Below are positions 39,129 to 48,402 of a DNA stretch of 55,417 bases, one piece after another (position 1 is the first letter of the stretch; every line of letters begins with the position of its first letter). The notes beneath the pieces are model-generated. The model was not told the DNA's origin and did not search any database. It saw only the letters and a program-made list of their open reading frames with translations. The translations under genes and the position numbers were made by a program. Source of the stretch: Halobacterium sp. KA-4 (GTDB lineage Archaea > Halobacteriota > Halobacteria > Halobacteriales > Halobacteriaceae); NCBI RefSeq assembly GCF_021028995.1, contig NZ_JAJJZG010000018.1, forward strand, positions 1 through 55,417. The letters are read 5' to 3'.

Positions 39129-39467
39129 GTGTTCGACGAGTCCGAAGCGGACGGCGACCACGACTTCCTCGACGACGAACCCAGCGACGCCGAGCAGGAG
39201 CTCGCGCCCGAGGTCGACGTCCCGTCTGTCGACGCGCCCGAGATTCCGGACGGCTCGGACGCACCCGCGGGCCTCCGCCGGAAGTTCTGGACGCTCGTCG
39301 CCACGTTCAACGTCGCGCTGCTCGCCGTCAGCCTCGGCCTGATGTTCGTCGCATTCCGCGGCCGCTGGCAGTACGGCGGCCTCGCGGTCATCCTCGGACT
39401 CGTGCTGTTCGCGTTCGGCTACTGGCGCTACCAGCGCTACACCGGCGACGAAACCGACGGCGAGTGA
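39129..39467 (+). CDS. small membrane protein (DUF7322-like)
   Basis: A 112-residue protein starting at GTG. An acidic soluble N-terminus of about 48 residues (rich in D and E) precedes two membrane helices (FWTLVATFNVALLAVSLGLMF and about YGGLAVILGLVLFAFGYW) separated by RGRWQY, with a short tail. A two-helix anchor with acidic head is typical of a haloarchaeal hypothetical family I recall as DUF7322. The function is unknown. GGCAACGCTTTTCC (about 39094-39107), 25-30 nt before the start, is a possible promoter element. Confidence 0.6.
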   Translation: MFDESEADGDHDFLDDEPSDAEQELAPEVDVPSVDAPEIPDGSDAPAGLRRKFWTLVATFNVALLAVSLGLMFVAFRGRWQYGGLAVILGLVLFAFGYWRYQRYTGDETDGE

Positions 39468-39509
39468 CACCCCGGAAGGCCTAACGCCACGCGCCCGCTC
39501 GTTTCTCAC

Positions 39510-39935
39510 ATGCGTACGGTTCGCGACGACGACGGCAACCACTATCTCCTCCTCAAGCAGAGCAGCGACAGCAGTCTCGTCCGCGACCCCGAGACCGGTG
39601 ACGAGCGCCACGTCCCGAACGACGACCTCGAACCCGCGGACGGCGACGCGCCCCTCGACGCGCTCGCGACCGCCGTCCCCGAGCCCGCGCGCCGCGTCGT
39701 CACCGCCTGCCACGACGACTGGCTGCTCGGCCTGCTCGTCGATTTGGCGGACCGCGGCCCGTTGGCCGCCCGCGAGATGCTCGGCGCGTACGACACCTGC
39801 GAGAGCGACCTGCTTGGTGGCGTCACCGAACTCCGCGCCGCCGGCCTCGTCGCGGAAGCGACGGTGAACGGCGAGCGCGGCTACCAGCTCACCGAGACGG
39901 GGAGAGACGGCATCGATGCGCTCCGTCAGAACTAG
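39510..39935 (+). CDS. winged-helix-like haloarchaeal protein (DUF7346-like)
   Basis: A 141-residue acidic protein starting [20 protein letters not shown]. The C-terminal half ([48 protein letters not shown]) looks like a winged helix: helix, recognition helix and a beta-wing, the arrangement of MarR/PadR-type DNA-binding domains. I recall the haloarchaeal family as DUF7346. Its stop codon overlaps the end of the convergent rad50 gene by 4 bases (39932-39935). Haloarchaea often keep this gene next to rad50, so a link to repair is possible (inference). Confidence 0.65.
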   Translation: MRTVRDDDGNHYLLLKQSSDSSLVRDPETGDERHVPNDDLEPADGDAPLDALATAVPEPARRVVTACHDDWLLGLLVDLADRGPLAAREMLGAYDTCESDLLGGVTELRAAGLVAEATVNGERGYQLTETGRDGIDALRQN

Positions 39936-42595
39936 TCCGCCAGCACTTCCTCGGCGTCCCGCACCACGCGGGAGCGGTTCGTGGTCGCGTCTTTCTCCAC
40001 GCGCACCACGTCGTCGGCGGCGTCCACGAGTTCGTCGTCGTGGCTCACCACGACAATCTGCTCGACGCCCATGCGGCGCATCTGCTCGACCAGTTCGACG
40101 AGCTGCGAGACGTGCCCCGAATCGAGGAACACCGTGGGTTCGTCGAGGATGAGCGGCGGGAGCGGTGCCTCGCCGTCGATGCCCTCCGCGAGCAGCCGGT
40201 AGATGGCGCACCGCAGGCTGAGGTTGAACAGCGCGCGCTCGCCCCCAGAGAGTTGCTCGGGTTCGAGTGGTTCGCCGTCCTTCTGGTAGACGGTGAGTTC
40301 GTAGTCCCCGGAGAGTTCGATGCGGGCGTACGAGTCGTTCTGGTACACCAACTCGAACGTCTCGTTCAGCAAGCGCTCCAGTTTCGCGACGTTCTGCTGG
40401 CGCAGTTCCGCGCGCAGGTCGCCGTACATCGACTCCAATTCGGAGACCTCGTCGTGAATTTCTTGGAGTTCGTCGAGGCGCGCGGCGACCGTCTCGCGCT
40501 GGTCGCGCAACGCCTCCAGTTCCTCAATTGCGTTCTCCGCCGCGCCAATCCGGCCCTGTAGATCGTCGCGGCGCTCGTGGAGGTCGTCCAGTCTGGGTTC
40601 GACCTGTTCGAGGTAGTCCTCGGCGCGTTCCTTGTCCGCCTTCGCCGCCTCGATGCGGTCCTCGTCGAAGTCGGCTTCGAGGCGCTGCTTGCGCTCCCGG
40701 AGGTCGCTGAGGCGGTCGCGGCGCTCGCCGTTCCGGTCCTTGAGGCTCGCGCGCTTCTCCGCGAGTTGGTCGGCGGCCTTGCGGTGGTCCGCGGCCTCCT
40801 CCAGTACGTCCACGAGGTCGGCCAGCCGCTCGATGCGTTCCTTGAGCGTGGACTGTTCGGCGTTCAACTCCGCGAGTTCCTCGCGCTTGGCTTCGGCCTG
40901 CTCGCGCTTGGACTCGGCTTCCTCGCGAGCGTCCTCGGCGTCGGCTTCGAGGTCGTCGGCTTCCTCGCGCTTGGACTCGGCTCCCTCTCGCGCTTCGCTC
41001 GCGGCGTCCTCGTGGTCGTCGCGGCGCTCGACGGCCAACTCGCGGTTGCGTTCGAGGTCGGCGACCTCACGCTCGCACTCCACAAGGCCCTCGGTGCGGT
41101 CGATGCGCTCGGTCACGTCCGCGACATCTTCCTCGATGGTCTCCAGTTCGGCTTCGAGGTCGGCGACGCGCTCGCGGTACTCGTCAACGCTCTCGACGTG
41201 CGGCGACCCCTCGATTGGCTGGCCGCACTCCGGGCACTTCCCGGCGTCCAGTAGCTTCTCGGCCTCTGCCACGCGGTCCTCGGCGGACTGGAGGTCCGCG
41301 CGAACGCCCTCGCGGCGCTCCCGGAGGTCGTCGAGGTCCGCGTTCAGCGAGTCGAGGTGTGCTTCGGCGTTCCCGAATTCGACTGGTGCGTCCTCGAACG
41401 CCGCCTTCGCCTCCGCGATTTCCCCGTCCAACTCCTCGATGCGCTCGATGGCTTCCTCGCGCTCGGCCTCGAGTTCCTCGACCTCGTCTTCGAGGTCGTC
41501 GGCCGCCTCCCGGAGGTCCGCTACGCGGGCTTCGAGGTCGTCGGCGCGCTCGGCGGCGTTGTCGGCTTCCGTCGATAGTTTCGACACCTCGGGTGCGACC
41601 TCGGAGACGCGCTCGGTGACGTTCTCGCGCTCGGCGGCGAGTTCCTCGCGCTTGCTTTCAGCGGCTTTGGCGTCCGCCTCGTTCAGTTTGGTCTCCGCGA
41701 CCAGCTCGTCGGCCTCGGCTTCGAGTTCGTCGGCCTGCTCGCGGTGCTCGCCGATTTCGTCGGCGAGTTCCTCCCGTTCGCTCTCGGTCTCCGCGATGGC
41801 CTCCCGGACGTCGCTAATCGTCTCCGCGACGTCGTCCAGTTCCGCGCGCTTCTCCTCGTAGGCTTCGAGGACGCTCTCGGCGTCCTCGAGCGTCTGGCGG
41901 GCGGTCTCGCGCTGGTCCTCGTAGTTCTCGATGTCCTCGGTGACGTCCGCGAGTTCGGACTTCAGACTCGCGAGCGCGTCGTGGGGATTCTCGGACTCCT
42001 TGGCCTCGATTTGCTCGTCGAGCTGGTCGAGCTTGCCCGCGACGTTGCTCCTGACGTCCTCCACCCCGAGCCGCGCGTCGCCGGCGCGCTGGCGGTAGTC
42101 CTCCAACTTTCCGAGCTGGAGGAGGTCGTCGAGCATGTCCTGGCGCGTGCTTGGGGAGGCGTTGATGAGCTTGTTCACCTCGCCCTGCCGGACGTACGCG
42201 CAATTCACAAACGCCTCCGCGTCCATCCGCAGCAGGTCGCCGACGTACTCCTCGACGTCGGTGACGCCGTCGATACTCCCGGACGGCGTTTCGAGCGTGC
42301 AGTCCGGCGTCGACGCGCGCTCGCCCGTGTTCCGGACGCGCCGGTGGACGTGGTAGTCGCTGCCCGCGTGCGTGAACCAGAGGTCGATTTCGGCTTCTTC
42401 CGAGCCGATGGTGACGATTTCGTCCAGCGTCTTGTCGAGCGCGCTCGCGCCGTACAGCGCGAAGAAGCAGGCCTCGAGGAGGCTCGACTTCCCGCTGCCG
42501 TTCAGCCCGTGGATGACCGTGACCCCGCGGTCGAGGCGTACGTCGGCGTCTTCGTAGCACTTGAAGTTCCGCAGGGAGACGCGCGTGAATCTCAC
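39932..42595 (-). CDS. rad50: DNA double-strand break repair ATPase Rad50
   Basis: An 887-residue SMC-like ATPase. Walker A is GLNGSGKSS (30-38). Two long coiled coils, about residues 160-440 and 470-740, flank a zinc hook CPECGQP (near residue 453). At the C-terminus the signature is [20 protein letters not shown] and Walker B is [11 protein letters not shown], followed by [10 protein letters not shown]. Dimerised by the hook, it tethers DNA ends with Mre11. It starts inside the mre11 stop codon (ATGA at 42592-42595). It is more acidic than bacterial homologues. Role in repair in haloarchaea is known for the Mre11-Rad50 pair. Confidence 0.95.
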   Translation of the reverse strand: MRFTRVSLRNFKCYEDADVRLDRGVTVIHGLNGSGKSSLLEACFFALYGASALDKTLDEIVTIGSEEAEIDLWFTHAGSDYHVHRRVRNTGERASTPDCTLETPSGSIDGVTDVEEYVGDLLRMDAEAFVNCAYVRQGEVNKLINASPSTRQDMLDDLLQLGKLEDYRQRAGDARLGVEDVRSNVAGKLDQLDEQIEAKESENPHDALASLKSELADVTEDIENYEDQRETARQTLEDAESVLEAYEEKRAELDDVAETISDVREAIAETESEREELADEIGEHREQADELEAEADELVAETKLNEADAKAAESKREELAAERENVTERVSEVAPEVSKLSTEADNAAERADDLEARVADLREAADDLEDEVEELEAEREEAIERIEELDGEIAEAKAAFEDAPVEFGNAEAHLDSLNADLDDLRERREGVRADLQSAEDRVAEAEKLLDAGKCPECGQPIEGSPHVESVDEYRERVADLEAELETIEEDVADVTERIDRTEGLVECEREVADLERNRELAVERRDDHEDAASEAREGAESKREEADDLEADAEDAREEAESKREQAEAKREELAELNAEQSTLKERIERLADLVDVLEEAADHRKAADQLAEKRASLKDRNGERRDRLSDLRERKQRLEADFDEDRIEAAKADKERAEDYLEQVEPRLDDLHERRDDLQGRIGAAENAIEELEALRDQRETVAARLDELQEIHDEVSELESMYGDLRAELRQQNVAKLERLLNETFELVYQNDSYARIELSGDYELTVYQKDGEPLEPEQLSGGERALFNLSLRCAIYRLLAEGIDGEAPLPPLILDEPTVFLDSGHVSQLVELVEQMRRMGVEQIVVVSHDDELVDAADDVVRVEKDATTNRSRVVRDAEEVLAD

Positions 42596-43776
42596 GAGAA
42601 GTCCTCCATGGTCGTCGCCTGCGCTTGCTCGGCCGGTTCGTCGTCAGCGTCAGTGTCAGCGTCGGCGCCGGACTCGGTCGTCGGTTTGTCGTCGAGTACG
42701 GCTTCGACGCGCTGTTTCACGCGCTCGCGGACGTTCGAGTCCGCGAGGTCGCCGTCGCGGACCGTGTCGTCGATGTCGAGGCTCGCCTCCCGAAGCCCGA
42801 GGTCGCGGACGCGCTCCCGGACGGCCTCGTCGGGGTCCGCGAACGACACCTCGACCTCTTCGTCGGCCTCGACCTCGCGGCGGTCGTTGACGCGCGTAAG
42901 TAGCGCGCCGCGTTCGTCGCCGAACCGCTCGACGTCGGCGGGCGTCACTGTATCGCCGTCGCCCTCCACGGTGACCACGACGACGGCGTCTTCGAGGTTG
43001 CGCTCGCGGAGGCGCTCGCGGACGTACTCGGTGCCGTCCTCCGGCCCGAGGTCGACGTCCACGAATACGAAGTCCCGCGTCTCGATGCCCTTCCGGGAGA
43101 TGGCGACGTCGCCGTCGTCGAACTCCACGACGTTGTAGCCGCGGGGGTCGCGCTCGCTGGCGCTCGCGCGTTCCGTCGACCCGCAGTACGTGACCCACGT
43201 GTCGCCGACTTGCGCGGTGTCGGCGGCGTGGTTGTCGCCAAGGAGGACGGCGTCGAAGTCGACGTTCGACTCGCCGAGCACTTCGTCGAGGTCCCAGTTG
43301 GCGTGCGCGAACGGCGTGAACAGGCCGTGGGAGACGAGCGCGGTGTGCTCGACGTCGGGTTCGGCGAAGTCGTAGTTGAGGTCGAGGCGCTTCGACTCGG
43401 GGACGTAGTCGAGGCCGTAGAACATGGTGTCGTCGACGCGGCGACCGGTCTCGTCGAGGCGCTCGGCGAGCCCCAGCGTCTCGAAGAGGTCGAGCCACTG
43501 GGCGTCCCGCGTCCCCTCGTGGTTGCCGACGATGGCGAGGAACGGGATGCCAGCTTCGCGGAGCGGCCGCAGCACGTCGATGGTGCCGAGGATGTCGCGG
43601 AGGCCGGGACGCCGGTCGTGGTAGAGATCGCCGGCGTGGACGACGGCGTCTACGTCGGCCGCGACGGCGTCCTCGACGACCGACTCGAAGGCGTCGAGGA
43701 AGTCCTGCCGGCGCTCGGGGGAGTGGTACTGGCGGTAGCCGAGGTGGGTGTCCCCCGTGTGGATGACGCGAACCAT
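42592..43776 (-). CDS. mre11: DNA double-strand break repair nuclease Mre11
   Basis: A 394-residue nuclease of the metallophosphoesterase fold. Motif I HTGDTHLG (D9, H11), motif [13 protein letters not shown] (D50), motif III GNHE (84-87, N85, H86), and later HGLFTPF and LLGDNHA supply the two-Mn2+ site. The C-terminal 130 residues are a capping and Rad50-binding region ending in an acidic tail. It is the first gene of mre11-rad50. A TATA-like CCTTTATCCG on the minus strand (43801-43811) lies about 28 nt upstream, suggesting a leaderless mRNA; a 10-bp palindrome lies at 43789-43798 between them. Confidence 0.95.
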   Translation of the reverse strand: MVRVIHTGDTHLGYRQYHSPERRQDFLDAFESVVEDAVAADVDAVVHAGDLYHDRRPGLRDILGTIDVLRPLREAGIPFLAIVGNHEGTRDAQWLDLFETLGLAERLDETGRRVDDTMFYGLDYVPESKRLDLNYDFAEPDVEHTALVSHGLFTPFAHANWDLDEVLGESNVDFDAVLLGDNHAADTAQVGDTWVTYCGSTERASASERDPRGYNVVEFDDGDVAISRKGIETRDFVFVDVDLGPEDGTEYVRERLRERNLEDAVVVVTVEGDGDTVTPADVERFGDERGALLTRVNDRREVEADEEVEVSFADPDEAVRERVRDLGLREASLDIDDTVRDGDLADSNVRERVKQRVEAVLDDKPTTESGADADTDADDEPAEQAQATTMEDFS

Positions 43777-43788
43777 TACTGTGGGGAT

Positions 43789-43798
43789 GTAGCGCTAC
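43789..43798. promoter_or_regulatory. 10-bp palindrome at the mre11 promoter
   Basis: GTAGCGCTAC is a perfect palindrome 13-22 bases upstream of the mre11 ATG, just inside its TATA box (about 43801-43811). It could bind a repressor or be chance. The rest of the 146-base gap (43777-43922) shows no clear signal. Confidence 0.3.
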
Positions 43799-43922
43799 GC
43801 CGGATAAAGGTTCGGCGCTTCTTCGGGGTAGTGGAGGGTGTTCCGACTCTGCGAACGAGAGACGGGACGAGAGACAGGAAGTAGACCTGGCCGGGGGCAG
43901 ATTGCGGCAGAACGAGCCCGAA

Positions 43923-44165
43923 TCAGGCGAGCGTGTAGATGCGCTTGCGCGCGTCGGAGAACGAGAACCGGGACTCGACGATATCCTGTTCTTCGAGGCG
44001 GGTGAGCGCGTACCGGACGGTACGGGCGGGCAGTAGTGTCTCCTCGGCAAGTTCGCTCTGCGTGAGAGTGTCGTTGTATTCGAGGACTTTCGCGACGAGC
44101 TTCGCGCTCGGGGGGAGGTCTTCGAGTGCTTCGGCCGTCTCCGTGTCTTTGGCGGTGGCGCTCAT
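43923..44165 (-). CDS. small winged-helix (MarR-like) regulator
   Basis: An 80-residue protein starting MSATAKDTETAEALEDLPPSAKLVAKVL with a helix-turn-helix: TLTQSELAEETLLPARTVRYALTRLEEQDIVESRF followed by a short beta-wing (SDARKRIYTLA). The arrangement matches the small MarR/TrmB-like regulators of haloarchaea. The ATG at 44165 is preferred to an upstream GTG at 44186 because an AT-rich stretch (CCATTATCTAAG on the minus strand) lies about 27 nt before it. It is divergent from PAN and shares a short promoter region containing GATAA...TTATC (5-bp arms), so it may regulate itself or PAN. Target unproven. Confidence 0.75.
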   Translation of the reverse strand: MSATAKDTETAEALEDLPPSAKLVAKVLEYNDTLTQSELAEETLLPARTVRYALTRLEEQDIVESRFSFSDARKRIYTLA

Positions 44166-44186
44166 ACCCACCCATTCCGGATGCAC

Positions 44187-44288
44187 TTAGATAATGGTTT
44201 CGTTATCGAAAATGCACAACGGTTATTCTCAACGCGAGGTGTTGGGTCACCCGAAGCCTCTTATGAACTAACACCCTACCCAGAAGTG
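44187..44288. promoter_or_regulatory. divergent promoter, HTH protein / PAN
   Basis: 102 bases between two divergent starts. GATAA (44190-44194) and TTATC (44203-44207) form a 5-bp inverted repeat near the HTH promoter. Rightward, CTCTTATGAAC (44257-44267) lies about 25 nt before the PAN ATG at 44289, with GAAGTG directly before it. Confidence 0.45.
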
Positions 44289-45503
44289 ATGACTGAGACC
44301 GCAGAGGACGCCGAGCTGCCTTACGACGACGGCGCCTCTCTCCAGGAGAAAATCGAGGCCCTAGAGGAGCAGCTCTCCGCCCTCGAGGACGAGAACGAGG
44401 AGATGCGGGACCGCCTGCTCGACGCCAACGCCGAGAACAACAAGTACCAGCAGAAGCTCGAACGGCTCTCCCACGAGAACAAGAAGCTCAAGCAGTCGCC
44501 GCTGTTCGTGGCCACCGTCCAGGAACTCAACAACGACGGTGCCATCATCAAACAGCACGGCAACAACCAGGAGGCGCTCACCGAGGTCACCGACGACCTC
44601 CGCGACGACCTCGAACCCGGCGCTCGGGTCGCGGTCAACAACTCACTCTCTATCGTCGAACGCCTCGACGACGAGGCCGACGTCCGCGCCCGCGTCATGG
44701 AAGTCGACGAGTCCCCAGAGGTCGGCTACGAGGACATCGGCGGGCTCGACGAACAGCTCCGCGAGGTCCGCGAGACCGTCGAACTCCCGATGAAGGAGCC
44801 CGAGATGTTCGACACCGTCGGCATCGACCCGCCGAGCGGCGTGCTCCTGCACGGGCCGCCGGGCACCGGGAAGACGCTGATGGCGAAAGCCGTCGCAAAC
44901 CAGACGGACGCGACGTTCATCAAGATGGCCGGCAGCGAACTCGTCCACAAATTCATCGGCGAGGGCGCGAAGCTCGTCCGCGACCTCTTCCAGGTCGCCC
45001 GCGACCACGAGCCCGCCGTCGTCTTCATCGACGAAATCGACGCCATCGCCTCGAAGCGCACGGACTCGAAGACCTCCGGCGACGCCGAGGTGCAGCGCAC
45101 GATGATGCAACTACTCTCCGAGATGGACGGCTTCGACGAGCGCGGTGACATCCGCATCATCGCCGCCACCAACCGCTTCGACATGCTCGACCGCGCCATC
45201 CTCCGCCCCGGCCGCTTCGACCGCCTCATCGAGGTGCCGAACCCCGACGAGACCGGCCGCGAGAAGATCTTCCGCATCCACACGCGGAGCATGAACCTCG
45301 CCGAGGACGTGGACTTCACGCGCCTCGCCGCGGAGACCGACGACAAGTCCGGCGCGGACGTCGCCGCAATCTGCACGGAAGCAGGGATGTTCGCCATCCG
45401 CGACGACCGCGAGGAAATCACGATGCAGGACTTCGAGAACGCGCTGGAGAAGCTCGAACAGGACACAGACGCCAGCGCCGAACCCACGCGAACCTTCGCG
45501 TAA
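44289..45503 (+). CDS. pan: proteasome-activating nucleotidase PAN
   Basis: A 404-residue AAA+ ATPase. Coiled coil (about 16-69), OB domain (about 70-130), and AAA module with Walker A GPPGTGKT (189-196), Walker B VVFIDEID (244-251) and the arginine-finger helix (ILRPGRFDR). It unfolds proteins and feeds them to the 20S proteasome as a hexamer. The C-terminus reads RTFA, so the last three residues (TFA) do not match the canonical HbYX pocket-insertion motif (hydrophobic-Tyr-X). The ATG at 44289 gives the family's normal MTET-acid beginning; the longer open frame crosses the HTH promoter. Haloarchaea usually have two PAN paralogues; the second is not in this window. Confidence 0.95.
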   Translation: MTETAEDAELPYDDGASLQEKIEALEEQLSALEDENEEMRDRLLDANAENNKYQQKLERLSHENKKLKQSPLFVATVQELNNDGAIIKQHGNNQEALTEVTDDLRDDLEPGARVAVNNSLSIVERLDDEADVRARVMEVDESPEVGYEDIGGLDEQLREVRETVELPMKEPEMFDTVGIDPPSGVLLHGPPGTGKTLMAKAVANQTDATFIKMAGSELVHKFIGEGAKLVRDLFQVARDHEPAVVFIDEIDAIASKRTDSKTSGDAEVQRTMMQLLSEMDGFDERGDIRIIAATNRFDMLDRAILRPGRFDRLIEVPNPDETGREKIFRIHTRSMNLAEDVDFTRLAAETDDKSGADVAAICTEAGMFAIRDDREEITMQDFENALEKLEQDTDASAEPTRTFA

Positions 45504-45594
45504 CGCTCCTCTCTCGTCCTCTCCGGTTCGACGCCGCGTAGCTGGCGCTCTCGCCTGATTTTACGTGACGAGGATTTTGTACGCTAGTTCCTGC

Positions 45595-45732
45595 TCACAG
45601 CGCCGTGAAAATGGCGTACGGCACAAGGAACAACAGGACGGTCATCGCGAGCAGGACAAGCCCGTAGCTCGCGAACGTGGCCATCGCCGTCACCCAGGAC
45701 GGATGGTCGAAGTCGGGGAGCGTCGCGGTCAT
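45595..45732 (-). CDS. 45-residue single-helix membrane protein
   Basis: A very short coding region: MTATLPDFDHPSWVTAMATF, then a hydrophobic helix of about 21 residues (GLVLLAMTVLLFLVPYAIF), then TAL and stop. It lies between PAN (convergent) and the DUF5800 gene. Support comes from an acidic first turn and one clean transmembrane span ending near the stop. Small anchors like this occur next to proteasome genes in haloarchaea as far as I recall, but I cannot name the family. No function is assigned. Confidence 0.5.
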   Translation of the reverse strand: MTATLPDFDHPSWVTAMATFASYGLVLLAMTVLLFLVPYAIFTAL

Positions 45733-45770
45733 ACTCGCTGATGGCCGCGCTCGAACCTAAAAGTTCGCGT

Positions 45771-45965
45771 CTAGACGATGTCGCCGATGCGCCGCGGTTC
45801 GCCGGAGAGCGAGGGGTCGCGCTCCACAAGTTTGAGCACCTCGTGGTCGGTGACTTCGTGGTAGTTCTTGCCAGTGGCTTCCTCGATAAGTTCGCGCTCC
45901 ATGCGGAACTCCGTGCCTTCGTAGACGATGTCGACGCCGTCGTCTTCGAACGAGAGCGTAGTCAT
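45771..45965 (-). CDS. DUF5800 family protein
   Basis: A 64-residue acidic protein, MTTLSFEDDGVDIVYEGTEF, followed by RMERELIEEATGKNYHEVTDHEVLKLVERDPSL. This matches the haloarchaeal DUF5800 family, of unknown function. The ATG at 45965 is used because the longer frame upstream is antisense translation of the bactofilin-like gene. It reads in the same direction as the 45-residue gene. Confidence 0.75.
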   Translation of the reverse strand: MTTLSFEDDGVDIVYEGTEFRMERELIEEATGKNYHEVTDHEVLKLVERDPSLSGEPRRIGDIV

Positions 45966-46061
45966 ACCATCGAGTAGGCGACGAGCGGACAAAAGCCCGC
46001 CGTCCGACGGTTGGCGTGCGCTCTCGCGGGGTTTATTGGCGTGCGGGATGATTGGACGGGT

Positions 46062-46907
46062 GTGCTCGGCCCGAACCCGATAGACGAACTCGTCGTGCCC
46101 GACGGAACCACCGTACAGGAACACGACGTCGTGGTGGACGGCGACGTGCTGGTCGGCGGCCAGTCCACGGTCGAACTCGGAGTTCGCGGCCACAGCGTAA
46201 TCGCGGGCGAACGCGTCTCCTTCGCCGGCGACATCGAGGCCGACGGCGACTGCCGGCTGGACATGTGGTGCGACGTGGACGGGAACGTGCTCGCCAGCGA
46301 GGACGCTTACCTCGGCGAGCGCGTCCACATCACGGGCCGGCTGGTCGTCGGCGGCGACCTCGACATCGGCGACGACGTCGACATTGAGGAGGGGTTCGAA
46401 GCCTCCGGCTGGATCGTCATCCGGAACCCGATGCCCACCATCACGTTCTTCGTCGTCTACCTCACCCACCTCCTCCAAATCGGCGAGGAGGAGGAAGCCG
46501 AGGAACTCGTCGACCAGTTCGCTGCCAGCGGCGACGCCCAGCCGCTTACGATCCCGCGCTCCGGGAGCGTCTCCGACGACGCGTGGCGCGTCTCCACGCC
46601 CGCCACCATCGGCGACGACTGCCGGCTGCACGGCAACATCCGCGCGACCAGCATCGACGTCGGCGAGGACAACAACATCTTCGGCAGCCTGCGCGCACAA
46701 GACGACGTGAGCGTGGGTTCGGGCACGAAGATTCACGGCGACGTCACCACACGCAACGGCGACGTTCGCGTCGAACCCGGTGCGGTTGTGCTCGGTGACG
46801 TCTCCGGGCAGGACGTCCACGTCCACCCGGACGCCGACGTCGACGGCGTCATCCGCGCCCGCGGCGAGATGCACCTTGGCAGCCGCGCGGACCGCGACCC
46901 CGAATAG
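46062..46907 (+). CDS. bactofilin-like (polymer-forming) protein with two domains
   Basis: A 281-residue protein with two right-handed beta-helix regions (about 12-115 and 165-270; repeated short strands such as DGDVLVGG, GDLDIGDDVDIE, IHGDVTTRNGDVRVEPG) separated by a hydrophobic segment TITFFVVYLTHLLQIG (about 126-141) and an acidic helix. It is annotated in haloarchaea as a polymer-forming cytoskeletal protein, and the archaeal bactofilins include the halofilins of Haloferax, which control cell shape. Which halofilin group this belongs to is not clear. The GTG at 46062 is chosen from the conserved opening LGPNPIDELVVPDGTTV; an upstream frame from 46011 contains the TATA-like GTTTATTGG (46031-46039). 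Confidence 0.72.
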   Translation: MLGPNPIDELVVPDGTTVQEHDVVVDGDVLVGGQSTVELGVRGHSVIAGERVSFAGDIEADGDCRLDMWCDVDGNVLASEDAYLGERVHITGRLVVGGDLDIGDDVDIEEGFEASGWIVIRNPMPTITFFVVYLTHLLQIGEEEEAEELVDQFAASGDAQPLTIPRSGSVSDDAWRVSTPATIGDDCRLHGNIRATSIDVGEDNNIFGSLRAQDDVSVGSGTKIHGDVTTRNGDVRVEPGAVVLGDVSGQDVHVHPDADVDGVIRARGEMHLGSRADRDPE

Positions 46908-46936
46908 TTTAGTTGGCTCCTCGACCAGTCCGCCCT

Positions 46937-47248
46937 ATGTCTGACTCGCCCTCGAGCGGCGATGCCGACACGGGCAATCCCCACGTTCCCGAGCGCGGCG
47001 AATCCGACACATCCCCGTCGCCGCTCGTGGTCGGCGTGAGACTGTGGCGCGAGGGACTCGTCGCGTTTCTGGGCCTCGTTGCGCTGCTCACCGGTGTCAA
47101 CGGCTACTGGTTCGTGCTCGGCGGTGGCCTCGACGAGTGGGGGTACACCGCGCTCAATCTCGCTGGCGACCTCGCGTTCCTGCTCGCGGGCGTTTTCCTC
47201 CTCGTCGTCGCAGTCGGGAGCGTCGCGACGCGCCTGCGAGCGCATTAA
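46937..47248 (+). CDS. two-helix membrane protein of unknown function
   Basis: A 103-residue protein, MSDSPSSGDADTGNPHVPER, with an acidic N-terminus of about 35 residues and two transmembrane helices (LWREGLVAFLGLVALLTGV and LNLAGDLAFLLAGVFLLVVAV). No enzymatic motif. Its stop overlaps the stop of the convergent CNNM gene (TTAA at 47245-47248). I do not recognise a family. The extra frame upstream of 46937 adds only a short unlikely N-terminus. Confidence 0.55.
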   Translation: MSDSPSSGDADTGNPHVPERGESDTSPSPLVVGVRLWREGLVAFLGLVALLTGVNGYWFVLGGGLDEWGYTALNLAGDLAFLLAGVFLLVVAVGSVATRLRAH

Positions 47249-48312
47249 CGCTCGTGTTCGTCGTCGAGCGGGTCCTCGACCTCGCCGGCGATGGCTTCCA
47301 GTGCGTCCGTGACCGTGACGAGGCCGACGACGCGGTCGTCCTCGTCGGTGACGAACGCCAGCTCCTGGCGCTCCGACTGGAAGCGGTCGATGGCGTCACT
47401 GACGGGTAGTGACGCCGGAATCGTCATCGGCGGCTGGGCGACGTCCTCGAGGGTGTCCTCGCCCGACCGGAGGTCGTCGAGGTCGCGGAACACCGCCGGC
47501 AGGTAGATGATGCCGCGGAAGTCGTCCAGGGTCTCGCCGACCAGTGGGTACCGGACGTGGGGCGTCTCGCTCATCCGCTCGAGGTTCTCCTTGAGGCCGA
47601 CGGTCGTCGACAGCGCGACGACGTCGTCGGCGTCGACCATCACGTTCTCGATGGGCATCTGGTCGATGTCGAGCGCGCCCAGGACTTCCTCGCGGCGCTC
47701 CTGGGTGAGGTCGGACTCGCCGAGCACGGACCCGAGGCGGTTCCGGAGGTCGGCACGTGACTCGATGACGTCCTCCTCGGTCTCCAGCCACGCACCCGTC
47801 ATCTCGACGCCGAACAGCTTCAGCGTCCCCTTCGCGACGCCGTCGCCGAGCTTGATAATCGGCGAGATGGCGAAGTGGAACCAGTACAGCGGCCCGGCAC
47901 CGTACTTGGAGACGAACCGCGAGCGCTCCACGCCGAGGTAGGTCGGCGTCTGTTCGCCGTGCGTGAGGTGGACGAGGTTGATGATGAGGAACGCCAGCAC
48001 CGCTCCGGCGCCGACCGATGCGAGCCACGTGTTGTGGAACACCGGCTCGAAGATGGCTGCGAGCGCCGGCTCGGCGACGATACCGACCGCAATCGAGGAC
48101 GCTGTGATGCCGACCTGGCACGTCGTCAGGTAGAGCTCGAGGTCGTTGGTCATCTCCCACGCGCGTTCCAGAGAGGGGTTGCCGTCGACGAACTCCTCCT
48201 CGGTGAATTGGCGGGCGCGGGTCAGGGCAAACTCGATGGCGACGAAGAAGCCGTTCGCGAGAATCAACCCGAGCCCCGCGACCAGGCGGAGGGTGACCTC
48301 TAGGGTGTTCAT
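47245..48312 (-). CDS. CNNM/CorC-type transporter-associated protein with CBS pair
   Basis: A 355-residue membrane protein of the hemolysin C/CNNM type. The N-terminal DUF21 domain has about four hydrophobic segments (opening MNTLEVTLRLVAGLGLILANGFFVAIEFAL, containing the family asparagine and the CQVGITASSIAVG motif); a CBS pair occupies about 215-345 (IENVMVDADDVVALSTT and AFVTDEDDRVVGLVTVTDALEAI). CNNM relatives export Mg2+ or regulate it, and the CBS pair binds ATP. The role here is unproven. It is divergent from the YchF-like gene, with about 90 bases between them. Confidence 0.85.
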   Translation of the reverse strand: MNTLEVTLRLVAGLGLILANGFFVAIEFALTRARQFTEEEFVDGNPSLERAWEMTNDLELYLTTCQVGITASSIAVGIVAEPALAAIFEPVFHNTWLASVGAGAVLAFLIINLVHLTHGEQTPTYLGVERSRFVSKYGAGPLYWFHFAISPIIKLGDGVAKGTLKLFGVEMTGAWLETEEDVIESRADLRNRLGSVLGESDLTQERREEVLGALDIDQMPIENVMVDADDVVALSTTVGLKENLERMSETPHVRYPLVGETLDDFRGIIYLPAVFRDLDDLRSGEDTLEDVAQPPMTIPASLPVSDAIDRFQSERQELAFVTDEDDRVVGLVTVTDALEAIAGEVEDPLDDEHER

Positions 48313-48402
48313 CGTCCGGATGGTTCCGTCGCGCGCCGAATATCGCTTGGGGTGGGTCGCCCAACCGAAAGCCATTCTTCCGCGCTCGCGCTACCACGTG
48401 GT

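Noticed and set aside
41000-42300. Rad50 coiled-coil region as repetitive DNA
   Set aside because: The apparent DNA repetition follows from Glu/Ala/Arg-rich heptads, not from true tandem repeats.
45767-45776. CGTCTAGACG palindrome
   Set aside because: It lies over the end of the DUF5800 coding region, has no promoter next to it, and a 10-bp palindrome is expected by chance in 55 kb.
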